DNA from: Chitinophagales bacterium
GTDB lineage: Bacteria > Bacteroidota > Bacteroidia > Chitinophagales > Chitinophagaceae
Direction of reading: 5' to 3'
Assembly (NCBI GenBank): GCA_015654695.1
Contig: JAATGJ010000103.1
Location: forward strand, 20,211-84,210
Length of the DNA stretch: 64,000 bases
The notes under the pieces were generated by a model that saw only the letters and a program-made list of their open reading frames with translations, had not been told where the DNA came from and did no database searches. A program made the position numbers and the translations under genes. Of the stretch, positions 28,475 through 37,740 are shown in pieces; within the stretch, counting starts at the first letter, position 1; each line of letters starts with the position of its first letter.

Positions 28475-29287
28475 ATGGAACCAAAACAAATTCTTTCAGC
28501 AAGTTTGCTGGATCTCGTCTTTGACGACAGGAACAAACAATACGGAGCTTATGAACTCCGTGTTACTTATCCCCAACGTATTAAAAAATCATTGCTCTTC
28601 ACTTTTGCTGTTGCTCTTCTTGCTTTTACCGGGGCTGTAATGGCTAATTCTTTTAAACCGAAGGAATCCGGGATGCTTGCGATTAAAGAGGTAACAATCT
28701 CGGACATTAAACCGGATGAAAAAAAGCCCGAACCATTGCCTGAAGAAAAGAAACCCGAACCAAAGCCCGAGGTACGGACGGAAAAACTTACCGAGTTTAA
28801 AATTGTAGAAAAGGAAGTAGTTGATCCGGTAGCAACGCAGGAAGATCTGCTCAATTCACAGGTTGGTACTATAAAAAATGAAGGTGTAGTTTATGATGGT
28901 ATTGCTGAACCCAAAGATTTGGATGACGATAAACGTGTTATTGAAGATAAAAAAGAAGAAGAACCAGGAATATATCCCATTGTACAGATTTCTGCAAAGT
29001 ATGACGGCGACTGGGTGAAATTCTTAACCAGGAATCTGAATGCAGAAGTGCCGGTTGATAATAACGCCCCTGCCGGAAGATATAATGTTATTATTCAGTT
29101 TGTGGTGGATAAAGAAGGAAATGTAAGCGATATAAAAGCGCTTACCAACCATGGTTATGGAATGGAACAGGAGGCTATACGTGTATTGAAAAAAGCCAGG
29201 GGCTGGAAACCAGGAATCCAGGATGGCCGTGAAGTAAAATCTTATCACAGGCAGCCGATCACATTTGAAGTGATGGACAACGAATAA
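28475..29287 (+). CDS. Energy transducer TonB family protein
   Basis: 270 residues from the ATG at 28475; an upstream in-frame TTG at 28457 is less likely. Residues 1-40 are cytoplasmic, with the DRNKQYGAYELR motif common to Bacteroidota TonB proteins, then a single membrane anchor at about 42-62, a Pro/Glu/Lys-rich periplasmic spacer (KPEPLPEEKKPEPKPE) and the TonB C-terminal domain (about 185-268) with GRYNVIIQFVVDKEGNV and GWKPGIQDGREV. It couples the proton motive force to outer-membrane receptors such as SusC proteins. It ends 1 bp before a convergent gene. Confidence 0.92.
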   Translation: MEPKQILSASLLDLVFDDRNKQYGAYELRVTYPQRIKKSLLFTFAVALLAFTGAVMANSFKPKESGMLAIKEVTISDIKPDEKKPEPLPEEKKPEPKPEVRTEKLTEFKIVEKEVVDPVATQEDLLNSQVGTIKNEGVVYDGIAEPKDLDDDKRVIEDKKEEEPGIYPIVQISAKYDGDWVKFLTRNLNAEVPVDNNAPAGRYNVIIQFVVDKEGNVSDIKALTNHGYGMEQEAIRVLKKARGWKPGIQDGREVKSYHRQPITFEVMDNE

Positions 29288-29288
29288 A

Positions 29289-29807
29289 TCAGAGTAAAAT
29301 ATCCGCTATCTCCTGCCAGTTATGTACACGCCTGTGCGGACCATTGTCCGCATGGGCGTTATGCGGTTGTGTAAAAAGAATACTGGTCTGTCCTTTGAAG
29401 AAGTCAAGATTTTTAAAATGATCATCAATCATGATATCCGCCCGGATGATCTGCTTGGAACCACAAAAGACCATCTGCTGCCAGGTAATGAATGGAAAAT
29501 GTTCATTCAGCCAGGCTTGTTTTTCGGAAAGGCTTAATGGAAATTCCGTTGCAGCGGATACAATATAAAGATCATAAGCCTTGTTTAACTTTTCTACTAC
29601 TGGCTGGCTGCCACTTATTACTTTCATGCTGCGAAAAAAGTCTTTTTTGTAGAGGTATTTGCGTATATGCGGAAACGTATCGTTTTCTTTTTTACCCGCT
29701 ACATCATCCCAGGTTTTTCTTTTGCCAAAATCTTTTTCATCCATATCAAAAAGCTGTTCATACACATCGGCTAATACACCATCCATGTCCAGGGCTATTG
29801 TTTTCAT
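29289..29807 (-). CDS. 5'(3')-deoxyribonucleotidase-like HAD phosphatase (NT5C family)
   Basis: A 172-residue HAD-fold phosphatase. Motif I is ALDMDGVLAD (nucleophile Asp7, Asp9), motif II Ser in IVSAATEFPLS, and motif III/IV MIDDHFKN near residue 128. Size and the LDMDGVLADVYEQ start match the 5',3'-nucleotidase (NT5C/YorS) family, which removes phosphate from (deoxy)nucleoside monophosphates. It lies 37 bp downstream of guaB, so both genes may act on purine nucleotide pools. Stop codon almost touches that of the convergent TonB gene. Confidence 0.85.
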   Translation of the reverse strand: MKTIALDMDGVLADVYEQLFDMDEKDFGKRKTWDDVAGKKENDTFPHIRKYLYKKDFFRSMKVISGSQPVVEKLNKAYDLYIVSAATEFPLSLSEKQAWLNEHFPFITWQQMVFCGSKQIIRADIMIDDHFKNLDFFKGQTSILFTQPHNAHADNGPHRRVHNWQEIADILL

Positions 29808-29843
29808 TTTATATCCAATAAATTTTTGAGGCTTTCCCCTTTC

Positions 29844-31337
29844 TCACAGCCTGCTGTAATTCGGCGCTTCCTTCGTGATCTCAATATCATGTGCATGGCT
29901 TTCACGCATACCTGCATTGGTTATTTTTACAAACGTTGCTTCCTTTAACTGGTTCATATCTTTCGCTCCGCAATAACCCATCCCTGCACGAAGACCGCCC
30001 GTATATTGATACACTACTTCTTTTAATGTGCCTTTATACGCGACACGTCCTTCTATACCTTCCGGCACATATTTTTTTACATCATCTTCTACGTCCTGGA
30101 AATAACGGTCACTGCTTCCTGTCGCCATCGCACCGAGTGAACCCATGCCGCGATACTCTTTGAATTTTCTTCCTTCATAGATAATCGTTTCACCGGGGCT
30201 TTCTTCCGTGCCGGCAAAAATACTTCCCATCATTACACAACTGGCGCCTGCCGCCAATGCTTTTACCATATCACCCGTATAGCGGATACCACCATCAGCG
30301 ATCAATGGAACATTCTTTTGTTTTAATACAGAATAGGCTTCCATAATAGCCGTGAGTTGTGGTACACCTGTACCGGCTACTATTCTTGTTGTACAAATAG
30401 AACCGGGACCAATACCTACTTTAACCGCATCCGCTCCCGCTTCTGCCAATGCTTTGGCGCCTGCCGCCGTTCCTACATTACCTGCTATCACATTTATATT
30501 CTTAAAATTCTTTTTCACTTCTTTCAATGCGCTGATCACTCCTTTACTGTGTCCATGCGCGCTATCCAGTGCGATCACATCGGCCCCTACGGTTTGCAAT
30601 GCAGCCACACGATCCATCAGGTCTTTCGTAATACCTACACCGGCTCCCACCAGCAATCTTCCGAACGCATCTTTTACTGCATTCGGATTGCTTTTCAGTT
30701 TTAATATATCGCTGTAGGTAAAGAGACCGGTTAACTTTCCCTGCTTATTGATGATAGGCAGTTTCTCCACCTTTGTTTTTTTAAACAGTTGTTCCGCCAT
30801 TTTCAGATCCGTGCCTTCAGGTGCGGTATAGAGATTTTCTTTTGTCATCACCTCGCTTACTTTGCGTTTGGGATTATCTTCAAAGCGCAGATCACGGTTG
30901 GTAAGTATGCCCACCAATTTTCCATTTTTGTCAACAATGGGGATACCACCGATCTTATTTTCCCGCATGATGCGCTGCGCATCGCCGATAGTAGCATCGG
31001 CTGTCAGCGTAACAGGGTCAAGGATCAAACCACTTTCACTGCGTTTTACTTTACGCACCTGCTCCACCTGTTTTTCAATAGACATGTTTTTATGCAGGAT
31101 GCCAAGACCACCTTCGCGGGCCAGTGCCATCGCCAGCGTTGCTTCCGTCACCGTATCCATGGCGGCGGATAATAATGGAACATTTAATGTAATGTCTTTG
31201 GTCAGTTTACTGGATATATCAACGTCGCGGGGCAGCACCTGGCTGTAGCCGGGTATCAGCAATACATCATCGAACGTCAGACCTTCACCGTAAAATTTTG
31301 AGGATTTGCTTGAAGCGGGAGAATTTCTTGTTGCCAT
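29844..31337 (-). CDS. guaB: Inosine-5'-monophosphate dehydrogenase
   Basis: 497 residues from the ATG at 31337. The enzyme makes XMP from IMP with NAD, the committed step to GMP. It has [14 protein letters not shown] at the start, two CBS domains (about 95-215), the flavin-like barrel strand segments [14 protein letters not shown], and the active-site loop with the catalytic Cys in [13 protein letters not shown], then IADGGIRY and the flap MGSLGAM. An in-frame ATG at 31361 lies within the promoter, so 31337 is preferred. The promoter sits 3 nt upstream of the ATG, predicting an mRNA with almost no leader. Confidence 0.97.
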   Translation of the reverse strand: MATRNSPASSKSSKFYGEGLTFDDVLLIPGYSQVLPRDVDISSKLTKDITLNVPLLSAAMDTVTEATLAMALAREGGLGILHKNMSIEKQVEQVRKVKRSESGLILDPVTLTADATIGDAQRIMRENKIGGIPIVDKNGKLVGILTNRDLRFEDNPKRKVSEVMTKENLYTAPEGTDLKMAEQLFKKTKVEKLPIINKQGKLTGLFTYSDILKLKSNPNAVKDAFGRLLVGAGVGITKDLMDRVAALQTVGADVIALDSAHGHSKGVISALKEVKKNFKNINVIAGNVGTAAGAKALAEAGADAVKVGIGPGSICTTRIVAGTGVPQLTAIMEAYSVLKQKNVPLIADGGIRYTGDMVKALAAGASCVMMGSIFAGTEESPGETIIYEGRKFKEYRGMGSLGAMATGSSDRYFQDVEDDVKKYVPEGIEGRVAYKGTLKEVVYQYTGGLRAGMGYCGAKDMNQLKEATFVKITNAGMRESHAHDIEITKEAPNYSRL

Positions 31338-31340
31338 GTG

Positions 31341-31372
31341 CAAAGATAGGAGACAGGACAATTACCGGCAAA
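31341..31372 (-). promoter_or_regulatory. Bacteroidota-type promoter of guaB, predicted leaderless
   Basis: On the minus strand the -33 TTTG (31372-31369) and the exact -7 box TATCTTTG (31348-31341) are 20 nt apart. The box ends 3 nt before the ATG, so transcription should start at or next to the start codon. Confidence 0.7.
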
Positions 31373-31830
31373 ATGATTTTTTTAAAACCAACAAATGACT
31401 AATTTTTATTTTGAGTAGCTGAACGGTGTACAACTGTTATTATTCAAAATCCTATTTAATTTCATAACCCGGTGTCCTGGAATTTCAGAAGACCGCTTTT
31501 TGACCTTAGTAGAAAAAGGTTCCTTGAAATCTCTGCAAACCTTATTACCTTATTTTGATCATCGCTTCTTAGAGGGCTCCAGAGTTTTTATACTCAATTT
31601 CATTTTATTTAAGAAGGTAATATAAGGTTGAATGCCTGATTAAATTTCTTTTCTACTAAGGTTTACCAGAGACAGATTAAACGGTTATTAATATCGTTCT
31701 GCGTAATGGATGCCTTAAAATTAATATCCTTTTTTAACATTCAAAACATGAATTAACCAAACAAATGAAGAATACAACAACTCTTGTAACAGCTTACGAC
31801 ACTAGTAACTCATAACCCGAAACCCCTAAC
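31373..31830. other. Intergenic region holding a nested inverted repeat
   Basis: About 460 bases between guaB and the next minus-strand gene with no credible ORF. Its main content is the inverted repeat at 31503-31662. The rest is AT-rich with no recognisable signal. Confidence 0.6.
31503..31662. repeat. 160-bp nested imperfect inverted repeat
   Basis: Outer arms ACCTTAGTAGAAAA (31503-31516) and TTTTCTACTAAGGT (31649-31662) are perfect complements over 14 bp. Inner arms AACCTTATTACCTT (31538-31551) and AAGGTAATATAAGGTT (31614-31629) also pair, with a 2-base bulge. It may be a MITE-like relic, or a structured RNA or terminator of the upstream gene. Confidence 0.75.
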
Positions 31831-34800
31831 TCACCTTATCAATGTAGTCGTTCCATTTAACGAATACCTGATCTTCGTATCCTTATGTGTATAGCTAAGC
31901 TGCCACACATATACATTGGTAGCTTGCGTTATCCCGTTTATTCTTCCATCCCATTTTTGTGTCCAGTCCCTGTAATGAAATACCAACTGTCCCCAGCGGT
32001 TAAATACTTTGAAATCCAGGTTTTCGGCTTTGAATGCATTTAACGGGAAAAGAAAATCATTTAGCCCGTCATTGTTGGGAGTAAACGCAGTCGGCACAGC
32101 AATGATGCAGGCTGCCAAAACTTTTACAGTTTGCGAAGCCGTAGTCGTGCAGCCGGTATTGTTGCTCACTGTTAATGAAACTGTGTAGAGTGTTTCTATT
32201 CCGGTAAGCGGATATGTTTGTGTGGGTGGTCTCTGCGATGAACTTGTATTGCCATTGCCAAAATTCCATTGCCATGTATCTACGTGCCCGCTGCTTATAT
32301 CTGCAAAGCTGGTTGTATCATCAGGGCATATCATATCCGGTCCTTTAAATGCCGCTGTCACTTTGTTATTTAATACGATGCTCTCTGAATAGGTATCATT
32401 GCATCCTCCGTTTGATACCACTAACTGTACCTGGTTTTGACTGGAAGCGGAAAAACTTTGTGTAAATGTTTGCGATGTACTGGCGGCGTTTCCATTTACC
32501 GTCCATGTCCATTGATTGACATTATACTGACCGTTATGTGAAAAAGTGATGACATCAGTTTGACAGTCGTACTGGACCTGGTGCTGAAATTCCGCTGAGA
32601 CGGTATCGCTGGCTATAAAATTTAATACGGCAACAGGAGCCACGCGATAACATTCACTCAATAGTGTATTGCCATCGCTGCCTGTTACTAATTGCAGTTG
32701 ATAATTACCACCCACTACCACCGGTGATAAAAGACGTATATCTATGCTGCTGGTTAACCCGTTTGCATCACATGTACCTGCCGCGGATGCGATGGTAACA
32801 GGCGAAGGCCCTGAAATAATAAAATCACTTCCGTTAGCAGCAACAGATGCACAACGTACCGGCGCGGCAAATATCAATCGCAGCGATGAAGGTGAGCAAG
32901 CGACAGGCACAAGATTATCCATGAGTACAGGAGGGGCATCAGGAATGGTAAATGTTGTAAAATCTCCCGCTGTTACCTGGTTGTTACAATTACCTCCTGA
33001 TAGGGTAGTGCCGTCACTCCCGGTTTTTACCTGTAGCTGGTATGTTCCGCTGGTGGTTATTGGCGTTGCAAACTGTAAAGTAATAGTTTGAGTCTGCAGA
33101 TTCGTATTGCAGGAAGCTCCTGCTGATGTAATAGTAACAGGCGATGGACCAGTTATAATAAAATCACTTCCATCCGCTGCAACAGAAAGGCAGTTTACCG
33201 GAATAGTGAAGCTGAGTACAACCGAAGATGGTGCGCAGGATGGCGGAGTTACAGTACCCATGGGCATGAGAGGTTGCGGAGCAAGAATAAATGCTGCATT
33301 ATCTCCCCCATTCACCAGTCTCCCGCATTGCCCTGCCAATGTATTGCCATCACTGCCAGTCGCAACCTGTACCTGGTAATTACCGGTAACCAGTATTGCT
33401 GTAAGGAATTGAATAGTGATGGAGTTGGTTTCACCATTGCCATTACAAGTAACAGCAATTGCAGAAGTAATAGTAACAGGGGAGGCACCGGTAATAATAA
33501 AATCACTTCCATTGGCGGCAATAGAATTGCATTGTATGGGCTCAGCGAAATTTAATGTAATTGAAGTGGGAATACAGGGCGGTGGTATAACTGTGCCCAT
33601 TGCAATAGCAGCCTGGGGAGCAAGAACAAATTGCACATTGCTTCCAGTGGTTAACTGCCTGTTGCATTGACCAACTACTGTATTGCCATCGCTGCCTGTT
33701 GCTGCCTGTACCTGGTATGTTCCGGCAATTAAAACCGGCGCGGCGAATTGAATAGTGATCGTATTGGTTTCACCATTGCCATTGCAATTAACAGCGATTG
33801 CAGAAGTAATAGTAACAGGCGACGGCCCGGTAATAGTAAAGTCTGATCCGTTAGCAGCGACTGTGCTGCATAGTATAGGATCAGCAAAGGTTAATGTAAT
33901 GGATGACGGTGCACAGGATGGTGGTGTTATTGTTCCCATTGCAATAGCAGGCTGGGGAGCAAGAACAAATTGCGCATTGCTTCCAGCGGTTACCTCGCGA
34001 TTACATTGACCAACCACCGTATTGCCATCGCTGCCTGTTGCTGCCTGTACCTGGTATGTTCCTGCAACTAAAACCGGCGTGGTGAATTGAATAGTGACCG
34101 AATTGGTTTCACCATTGGCGTTACAGGCAACCGTAGTCGCGGAAGTAATAGTAACGGGTGATGCACCAGTAATAATAAAATCACTTCCATTGGCGGCGAT
34201 AGAATTGCATTTTATCGGTTCAGAGAAAGTTAATGTGATGGAAGATGGTGTGCAGGGTGGTGGAGTAACTACACCCATTGCGACAGCAGCCTGCAGAGCA
34301 AGAACAAATTGTGCATTGCTTCCCGCTGTTACCTGCCTGTTACACGGGCCAATCACTGTATTGCCATCGGTGCCTGTCGCTGACAGTAATTGATAAGTTC
34401 CGCCAACAAGTATAGGAGCAGCAAGCTGAACAGTGATTATATTGGTTTCACCATTGCCGTTACAATTAACGGCAGTAGCTGAAGTAATAGTAACGGCTGA
34501 TGGACCCGTGATCACAAAATCGCTTCCATTGGCTGCGACCGAATTACATTTTACCGGATCTGTAAAAGTTAATGTAAGAGAAGTGGGTGCGCAGGGCGGA
34601 GGTGTAACAACACCCATCGGTAATGGAGCGGATGCAATAACAGTAAAGGCTGCATCATCAGCCACTGCAATCAAATGATCACAATTATCCAATAGTGTAT
34701 TACCATCCGATCCATTAACCGCCTGGACAGTATAATTGCCGGGGGGCAACGGGGCATTTAAAGTCAGTGTAACAGAATCCATGTCAAAGCCGGCAGCACA

Positions 34801-35523
34801 TCCATTACCAACGGCGGACAGGATGGTACCGGAAGGAGAGATAATAAAGTCACTGCCGTTCAGGGCAAGTGAATTGCATTTTACTTTTTTATTAAACCGG
34901 ACGACTACCTGTGTGCCATCACAACTGGGTGTGGCTGTTGTTACTTCAGGTATCGGGTTGGCGGGATCAGCAATGACGGCAGTACCACCTGTAAAAGAAA
35001 GCTGGTAACCGCTTTGTGTATTGGTAAAATGACTGACAAGCAAAACATAATCATGTCCAACTATCAAAACCGGCATCCTGCTGAATAAAGGAACATTGCC
35101 CTCGCAATTGACCAGGTTTGTGCCTGCCGCGGAAGCGCCGGTCAGGCCACCGAAACCGGACCAGTTACAGGCAACGAATAAAGAGGGGTCAGTATATACA
35201 TCATTAGGATTGCGGCCGGTAATATCAAACAACTGCCAGTCATAATCATCCGTTGCATTAAAAGGCCTGATCAAAAATCCTAATGTGCCGGCCACATAAC
35301 AGGTAAAACGGTACCAGAAGGGATTGATATCTGCAAGCCCGGCGCCACAGGGACCCGGAATAGGTAACCCGGCACATAGTGGAACAGTATTTTGTGTCAA
35401 TGAAGCAGTGCCGCAAACAGGAAAAGCAGTAGTGGGATTTTGACCCAGGTTGTTACATTGAGAATGACCTCTTGCCGCCCAGAGCAGTGCCATCAAAATA
35501 ACCAGGCAGCTTTTGATTCTCAT
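31831..35523 (-). CDS. Large secreted protein with seven 113-residue Ig-like repeats, PKD domain and T9SS type B signal
   Basis: 1,230 residues with signal peptide MRIKSCLVILMALLWAARGHS. An N-terminal domain of about 200 residues (NPFWYRFTCYVAGTLGFLI, YDWQLFDITGRNP) is shared with the protein at 35639. Seven Ig-like repeats follow, each about 113 residues, with the pattern PPxCxPSSITLTF, CNSIAANGSDF(I/V)ITG and ATGSDGNTVVGQCNR; copies 2-5 are close to identical. Then come a spacer, a PKD unit (WQWNFGNG) and the type B sorting domain (FTPNNDGLND, FNRWGQLVF, NGTTTLIR). Paired cysteines in every repeat suggest disulphides. It is likely a surface stalk or adhesin exported by the T9SS. Confidence 0.88.
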   Translation of the reverse strand: MRIKSCLVILMALLWAARGHSQCNNLGQNPTTAFPVCGTASLTQNTVPLCAGLPIPGPCGAGLADINPFWYRFTCYVAGTLGFLIRPFNATDDYDWQLFDITGRNPNDVYTDPSLFVACNWSGFGGLTGASAAGTNLVNCEGNVPLFSRMPVLIVGHDYVLLVSHFTNTQSGYQLSFTGGTAVIADPANPIPEVTTATPSCDGTQVVVRFNKKVKCNSLALNGSDFIISPSGTILSAVGNGCAAGFDMDSVTLTLNAPLPPGNYTVQAVNGSDGNTLLDNCDHLIAVADDAAFTVIASAPLPMGVVTPPPCAPTSLTLTFTDPVKCNSVAANGSDFVITGPSAVTITSATAVNCNGNGETNIITVQLAAPILVGGTYQLLSATGTDGNTVIGPCNRQVTAGSNAQFVLALQAAVAMGVVTPPPCTPSSITLTFSEPIKCNSIAANGSDFIITGASPVTITSATTVACNANGETNSVTIQFTTPVLVAGTYQVQAATGSDGNTVVGQCNREVTAGSNAQFVLAPQPAIAMGTITPPSCAPSSITLTFADPILCSTVAANGSDFTITGPSPVTITSAIAVNCNGNGETNTITIQFAAPVLIAGTYQVQAATGSDGNTVVGQCNRQLTTGSNVQFVLAPQAAIAMGTVIPPPCIPTSITLNFAEPIQCNSIAANGSDFIITGASPVTITSAIAVTCNGNGETNSITIQFLTAILVTGNYQVQVATGSDGNTLAGQCGRLVNGGDNAAFILAPQPLMPMGTVTPPSCAPSSVVLSFTIPVNCLSVAADGSDFIITGPSPVTITSAGASCNTNLQTQTITLQFATPITTSGTYQLQVKTGSDGTTLSGGNCNNQVTAGDFTTFTIPDAPPVLMDNLVPVACSPSSLRLIFAAPVRCASVAANGSDFIISGPSPVTIASAAGTCDANGLTSSIDIRLLSPVVVGGNYQLQLVTGSDGNTLLSECYRVAPVAVLNFIASDTVSAEFQHQVQYDCQTDVITFSHNGQYNVNQWTWTVNGNAASTSQTFTQSFSASSQNQVQLVVSNGGCNDTYSESIVLNNKVTAAFKGPDMICPDDTTSFADISSGHVDTWQWNFGNGNTSSSQRPPTQTYPLTGIETLYTVSLTVSNNTGCTTTASQTVKVLAACIIAVPTAFTPNNDGLNDFLFPLNAFKAENLDFKVFNRWGQLVFHYRDWTQKWDGRINGITQATNVYVWQLSYTHKDTKIRYSLNGTTTLIR
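33100..34700. repeat. 339-bp tandem DNA repeat encoding Ig-like domains
   Basis: Segments such as GTGATxGxxTTGGTTTCACCATTG recur at 33416, 33755, 34094 and 34433, exactly 339 bp (113 codons) apart. The period is constant across at least five copies, so the array is a recent in-frame tandem amplification. Confidence 0.88.
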
Positions 35524-35638
35524 AAATTAGCATTTAGTCTGTCCCGAAACCACCCTACCGGGAATCACCGAATTTCGGTAAAAAAAGTGTATTGACCATC
35601 CTTTGTGAAAAGTACTTATTGCCCGGGCAGAAGGTGGG

Positions 35639-37672
35639 TCATCGTATCAGCGTGGTTGTTCCTTTTTGAAAAAATTTCTGACCTGTATCCCGGTATGTAT
35701 AGCGCAGGAACCATACAAATACGCCGGGCGCCTGGAGTATGCCGCTTATTTTCCCATTCCATTTTTCCTGCCAGTTGCGGGTTGCAAAAACCAATTGTCC
35801 CCAGCGGTTATACACTTTGAATTCAAGATCATCGGCTTTCAATGCATTGTTGGGGTATAGAAAATCATTCAGCCCGTCATTGTTGGGAGTAAAAGCAGTA
35901 GGCACCGCTATAAAGCAGTTGTCCAGTACACGCAATCTTTTGCTTGCACTGTCTGTACAGCCAAGTGCGTTGTTGGTTACTTTTAGTTTTATTGTATAAA
36001 AGGATTCAATATTATTTTGCGGAAAAAACTGGGGACCCGGATCTTTTACATTACTTGAAGCGATAGTGGCAAAATTCCATTGCCAGTTATCAATAAGGCC
36101 GGTACTGGTATCCTTTACCATCAGCGGGTCTTCCGGGCAAATGACATCCGGCATCTCGAATCCCGCTTTCACTTCATTATTCATTACAATAGTATGGTTT
36201 GCCGTATCGCTGCATACGCCATTGCTTACTACCAGTTGCACCGTATTGGTACTGGTAGCAGAAAATATAATGGTATGAATTGGCGTAGCAATATGCGTCG
36301 TATTGTTGAATGTCCAGTTCCATTTATTTACATCATGCGCACCATCATGCGCAAAGGTCAGTGTATTTAAGCGGCAGCCTAACTGGCTGGTATAAGTGAA
36401 AGCGGCTGAAACAGTATCTTCAGCCCTGAAAGGCAATGACTGTTGCGGCATTTCAATATTACATTCATCAATGATGGTAGATCCATCGGTACCCGCTCTT
36501 AAGGTCAGTGTATAATTTCCTTTTGCAAAAACCGGTGTGGCAAAACGGACAGTAATAAAATCACTCAATCCATCTGTACAACTACCTGCCGCGCTGATAA
36601 CCGTTACAGGAGCCGGCCCGGTTACAGTAAAATCAGTTCCATTAGCAGCTATCGAACTGCAGGTTATTCTTTTAGGAAAATATATTCTTACGGAATCAGG
36701 CGCACAACCCACTCTGCCAATACTGTCAGCGAATATGGGTTGCGGTACAGCATAAAAGAAAGCAACCTGTTCACCGGCAGGAATGGAGCGGCCGCAATTA
36801 TCCACTAATGAATTGCCATCAGTGCCATTATTGGAGATCAGTTGATAGTTGCCATTGGGCAGTGTACCGGCTAATGTAATAATGATCTCATCAAAATCAA
36901 ATCCGGCAGAACAATGGGTGGTAACAGCAGAGACAACCGTCGTAACGGCGGGAGAAATACTGAACTCACTGCCTGTAGCGGTAAGACTGTTGCATTTCAT
37001 TTTTTTATTCAGCTTTAGCCTTAACGTTGTTCCGTTGCAATCAGGCTTTACATTCAACAGGTGGGGATCGATTGGATCCGTGATCACCGCTGTACCTCCG
37101 CCAAATGCTAATGTATAACCGCTTTGCCCATCCGTGAAATGACTAACCATTAATATATACTCATGTCCCTGGATAAGCGGCGGCATTTTTGCAAAGGTGG
37201 GTTTATTGGCAGCGGGATCAGATCCACATTCGATTCCATCCACACCGGCAATTGAGGCCCCGGTATTACCATAAGTGCCAGCCCAGTTACCGGTTACGAT
37301 TAAAGAACTATCCGTAAAGATATCACCAGGGTTGCGGCCGGTTATATTCCACAATTGCCAGTCGTAATCTTCATTTGCGGCAAGCGGGGTGATCAGGAAA
37401 CCTAATGTACCGGCTGTATAGCAGGTGAACTTATAAAAGAAAGGATTTTTATTGGCATAACCTGTATTACCGCCGCCGGAGCAACCCGGAACAACAATGT
37501 CATTGGTCCTGCATAAGGGGACTGTGTTTTGTGTAAAGGTGCTGGTACCACAAACTGGAAAGGCGGTAGCAGGCGTTTGGCCAAGAGTAGTACAGGTTTG
37601 CGCAAATAGCCGGGAAAACGGAGACAAGGTAAGGATGAGTAATAAGGGGATAACAGATCTTAATACGGCCAT
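35639..37672 (-). CDS. Secreted Ig/PKD protein with T9SS type B signal, short paralogue of the 31831 protein
   Basis: 677 residues from the ATG at 37672, chosen because it gives a signal peptide (MAVLRSVIPLLLILTLSPFS) and because a promoter box ends 4 nt upstream; the frame extends to 37744 but would overlap dprA. The N-terminal domain (NPFFYKFTCYTAGTLGFLI, YDWQLWNITGRNP) matches the 31831 protein. Only two Ig-like repeats are present (CNSLTATGSEF, CSSIAANGTDF), then a PKD unit (WQWNFAT) and the sorting domain (FTPNNDGLND, YNRWGQLVF, KGTTTLIR). Likely T9SS cargo of the same surface system as its neighbour. Confidence 0.88.
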   Translation of the reverse strand: MAVLRSVIPLLLILTLSPFSRLFAQTCTTLGQTPATAFPVCGTSTFTQNTVPLCRTNDIVVPGCSGGGNTGYANKNPFFYKFTCYTAGTLGFLITPLAANEDYDWQLWNITGRNPGDIFTDSSLIVTGNWAGTYGNTGASIAGVDGIECGSDPAANKPTFAKMPPLIQGHEYILMVSHFTDGQSGYTLAFGGGTAVITDPIDPHLLNVKPDCNGTTLRLKLNKKMKCNSLTATGSEFSISPAVTTVVSAVTTHCSAGFDFDEIIITLAGTLPNGNYQLISNNGTDGNSLVDNCGRSIPAGEQVAFFYAVPQPIFADSIGRVGCAPDSVRIYFPKRITCSSIAANGTDFTVTGPAPVTVISAAGSCTDGLSDFITVRFATPVFAKGNYTLTLRAGTDGSTIIDECNIEMPQQSLPFRAEDTVSAAFTYTSQLGCRLNTLTFAHDGAHDVNKWNWTFNNTTHIATPIHTIIFSATSTNTVQLVVSNGVCSDTANHTIVMNNEVKAGFEMPDVICPEDPLMVKDTSTGLIDNWQWNFATIASSNVKDPGPQFFPQNNIESFYTIKLKVTNNALGCTDSASKRLRVLDNCFIAVPTAFTPNNDGLNDFLYPNNALKADDLEFKVYNRWGQLVFATRNWQEKWNGKISGILQAPGVFVWFLRYTYRDTGQKFFQKGTTTLIR

Positions 37673-37676
37673 GAAG

Positions 37677-37705
37677 CAAATATAAAAGTTTAGGTATAAT
37701 GACAA
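37677..37705 (-). promoter_or_regulatory. Promoter of the 35639 gene, predicted near-leaderless
   Basis: Minus strand: TTG (37705-37703), 18 nt, then the exact -7 box TATATTTG (37684-37677), 4 nt before the ATG at 37672. Confidence 0.55.
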
Positions 37706-37740
37706 CCGGATATGCTGATACGTTGCCTCATGCGAATCTT

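Noticed and set aside
33416..34393. Repeated plus-strand ORFs of 84-99 codons at 339-bp spacing
   Set aside because: They are mirror frames of the tandem repeats in the 31831 gene and recur only because the DNA repeats.
35567..35579. Palindrome ACCGAATTTCGGT as an operator
   Set aside because: Single short copy of 13 bases between two genes with no second copy or promoter beside it; could easily be chance.
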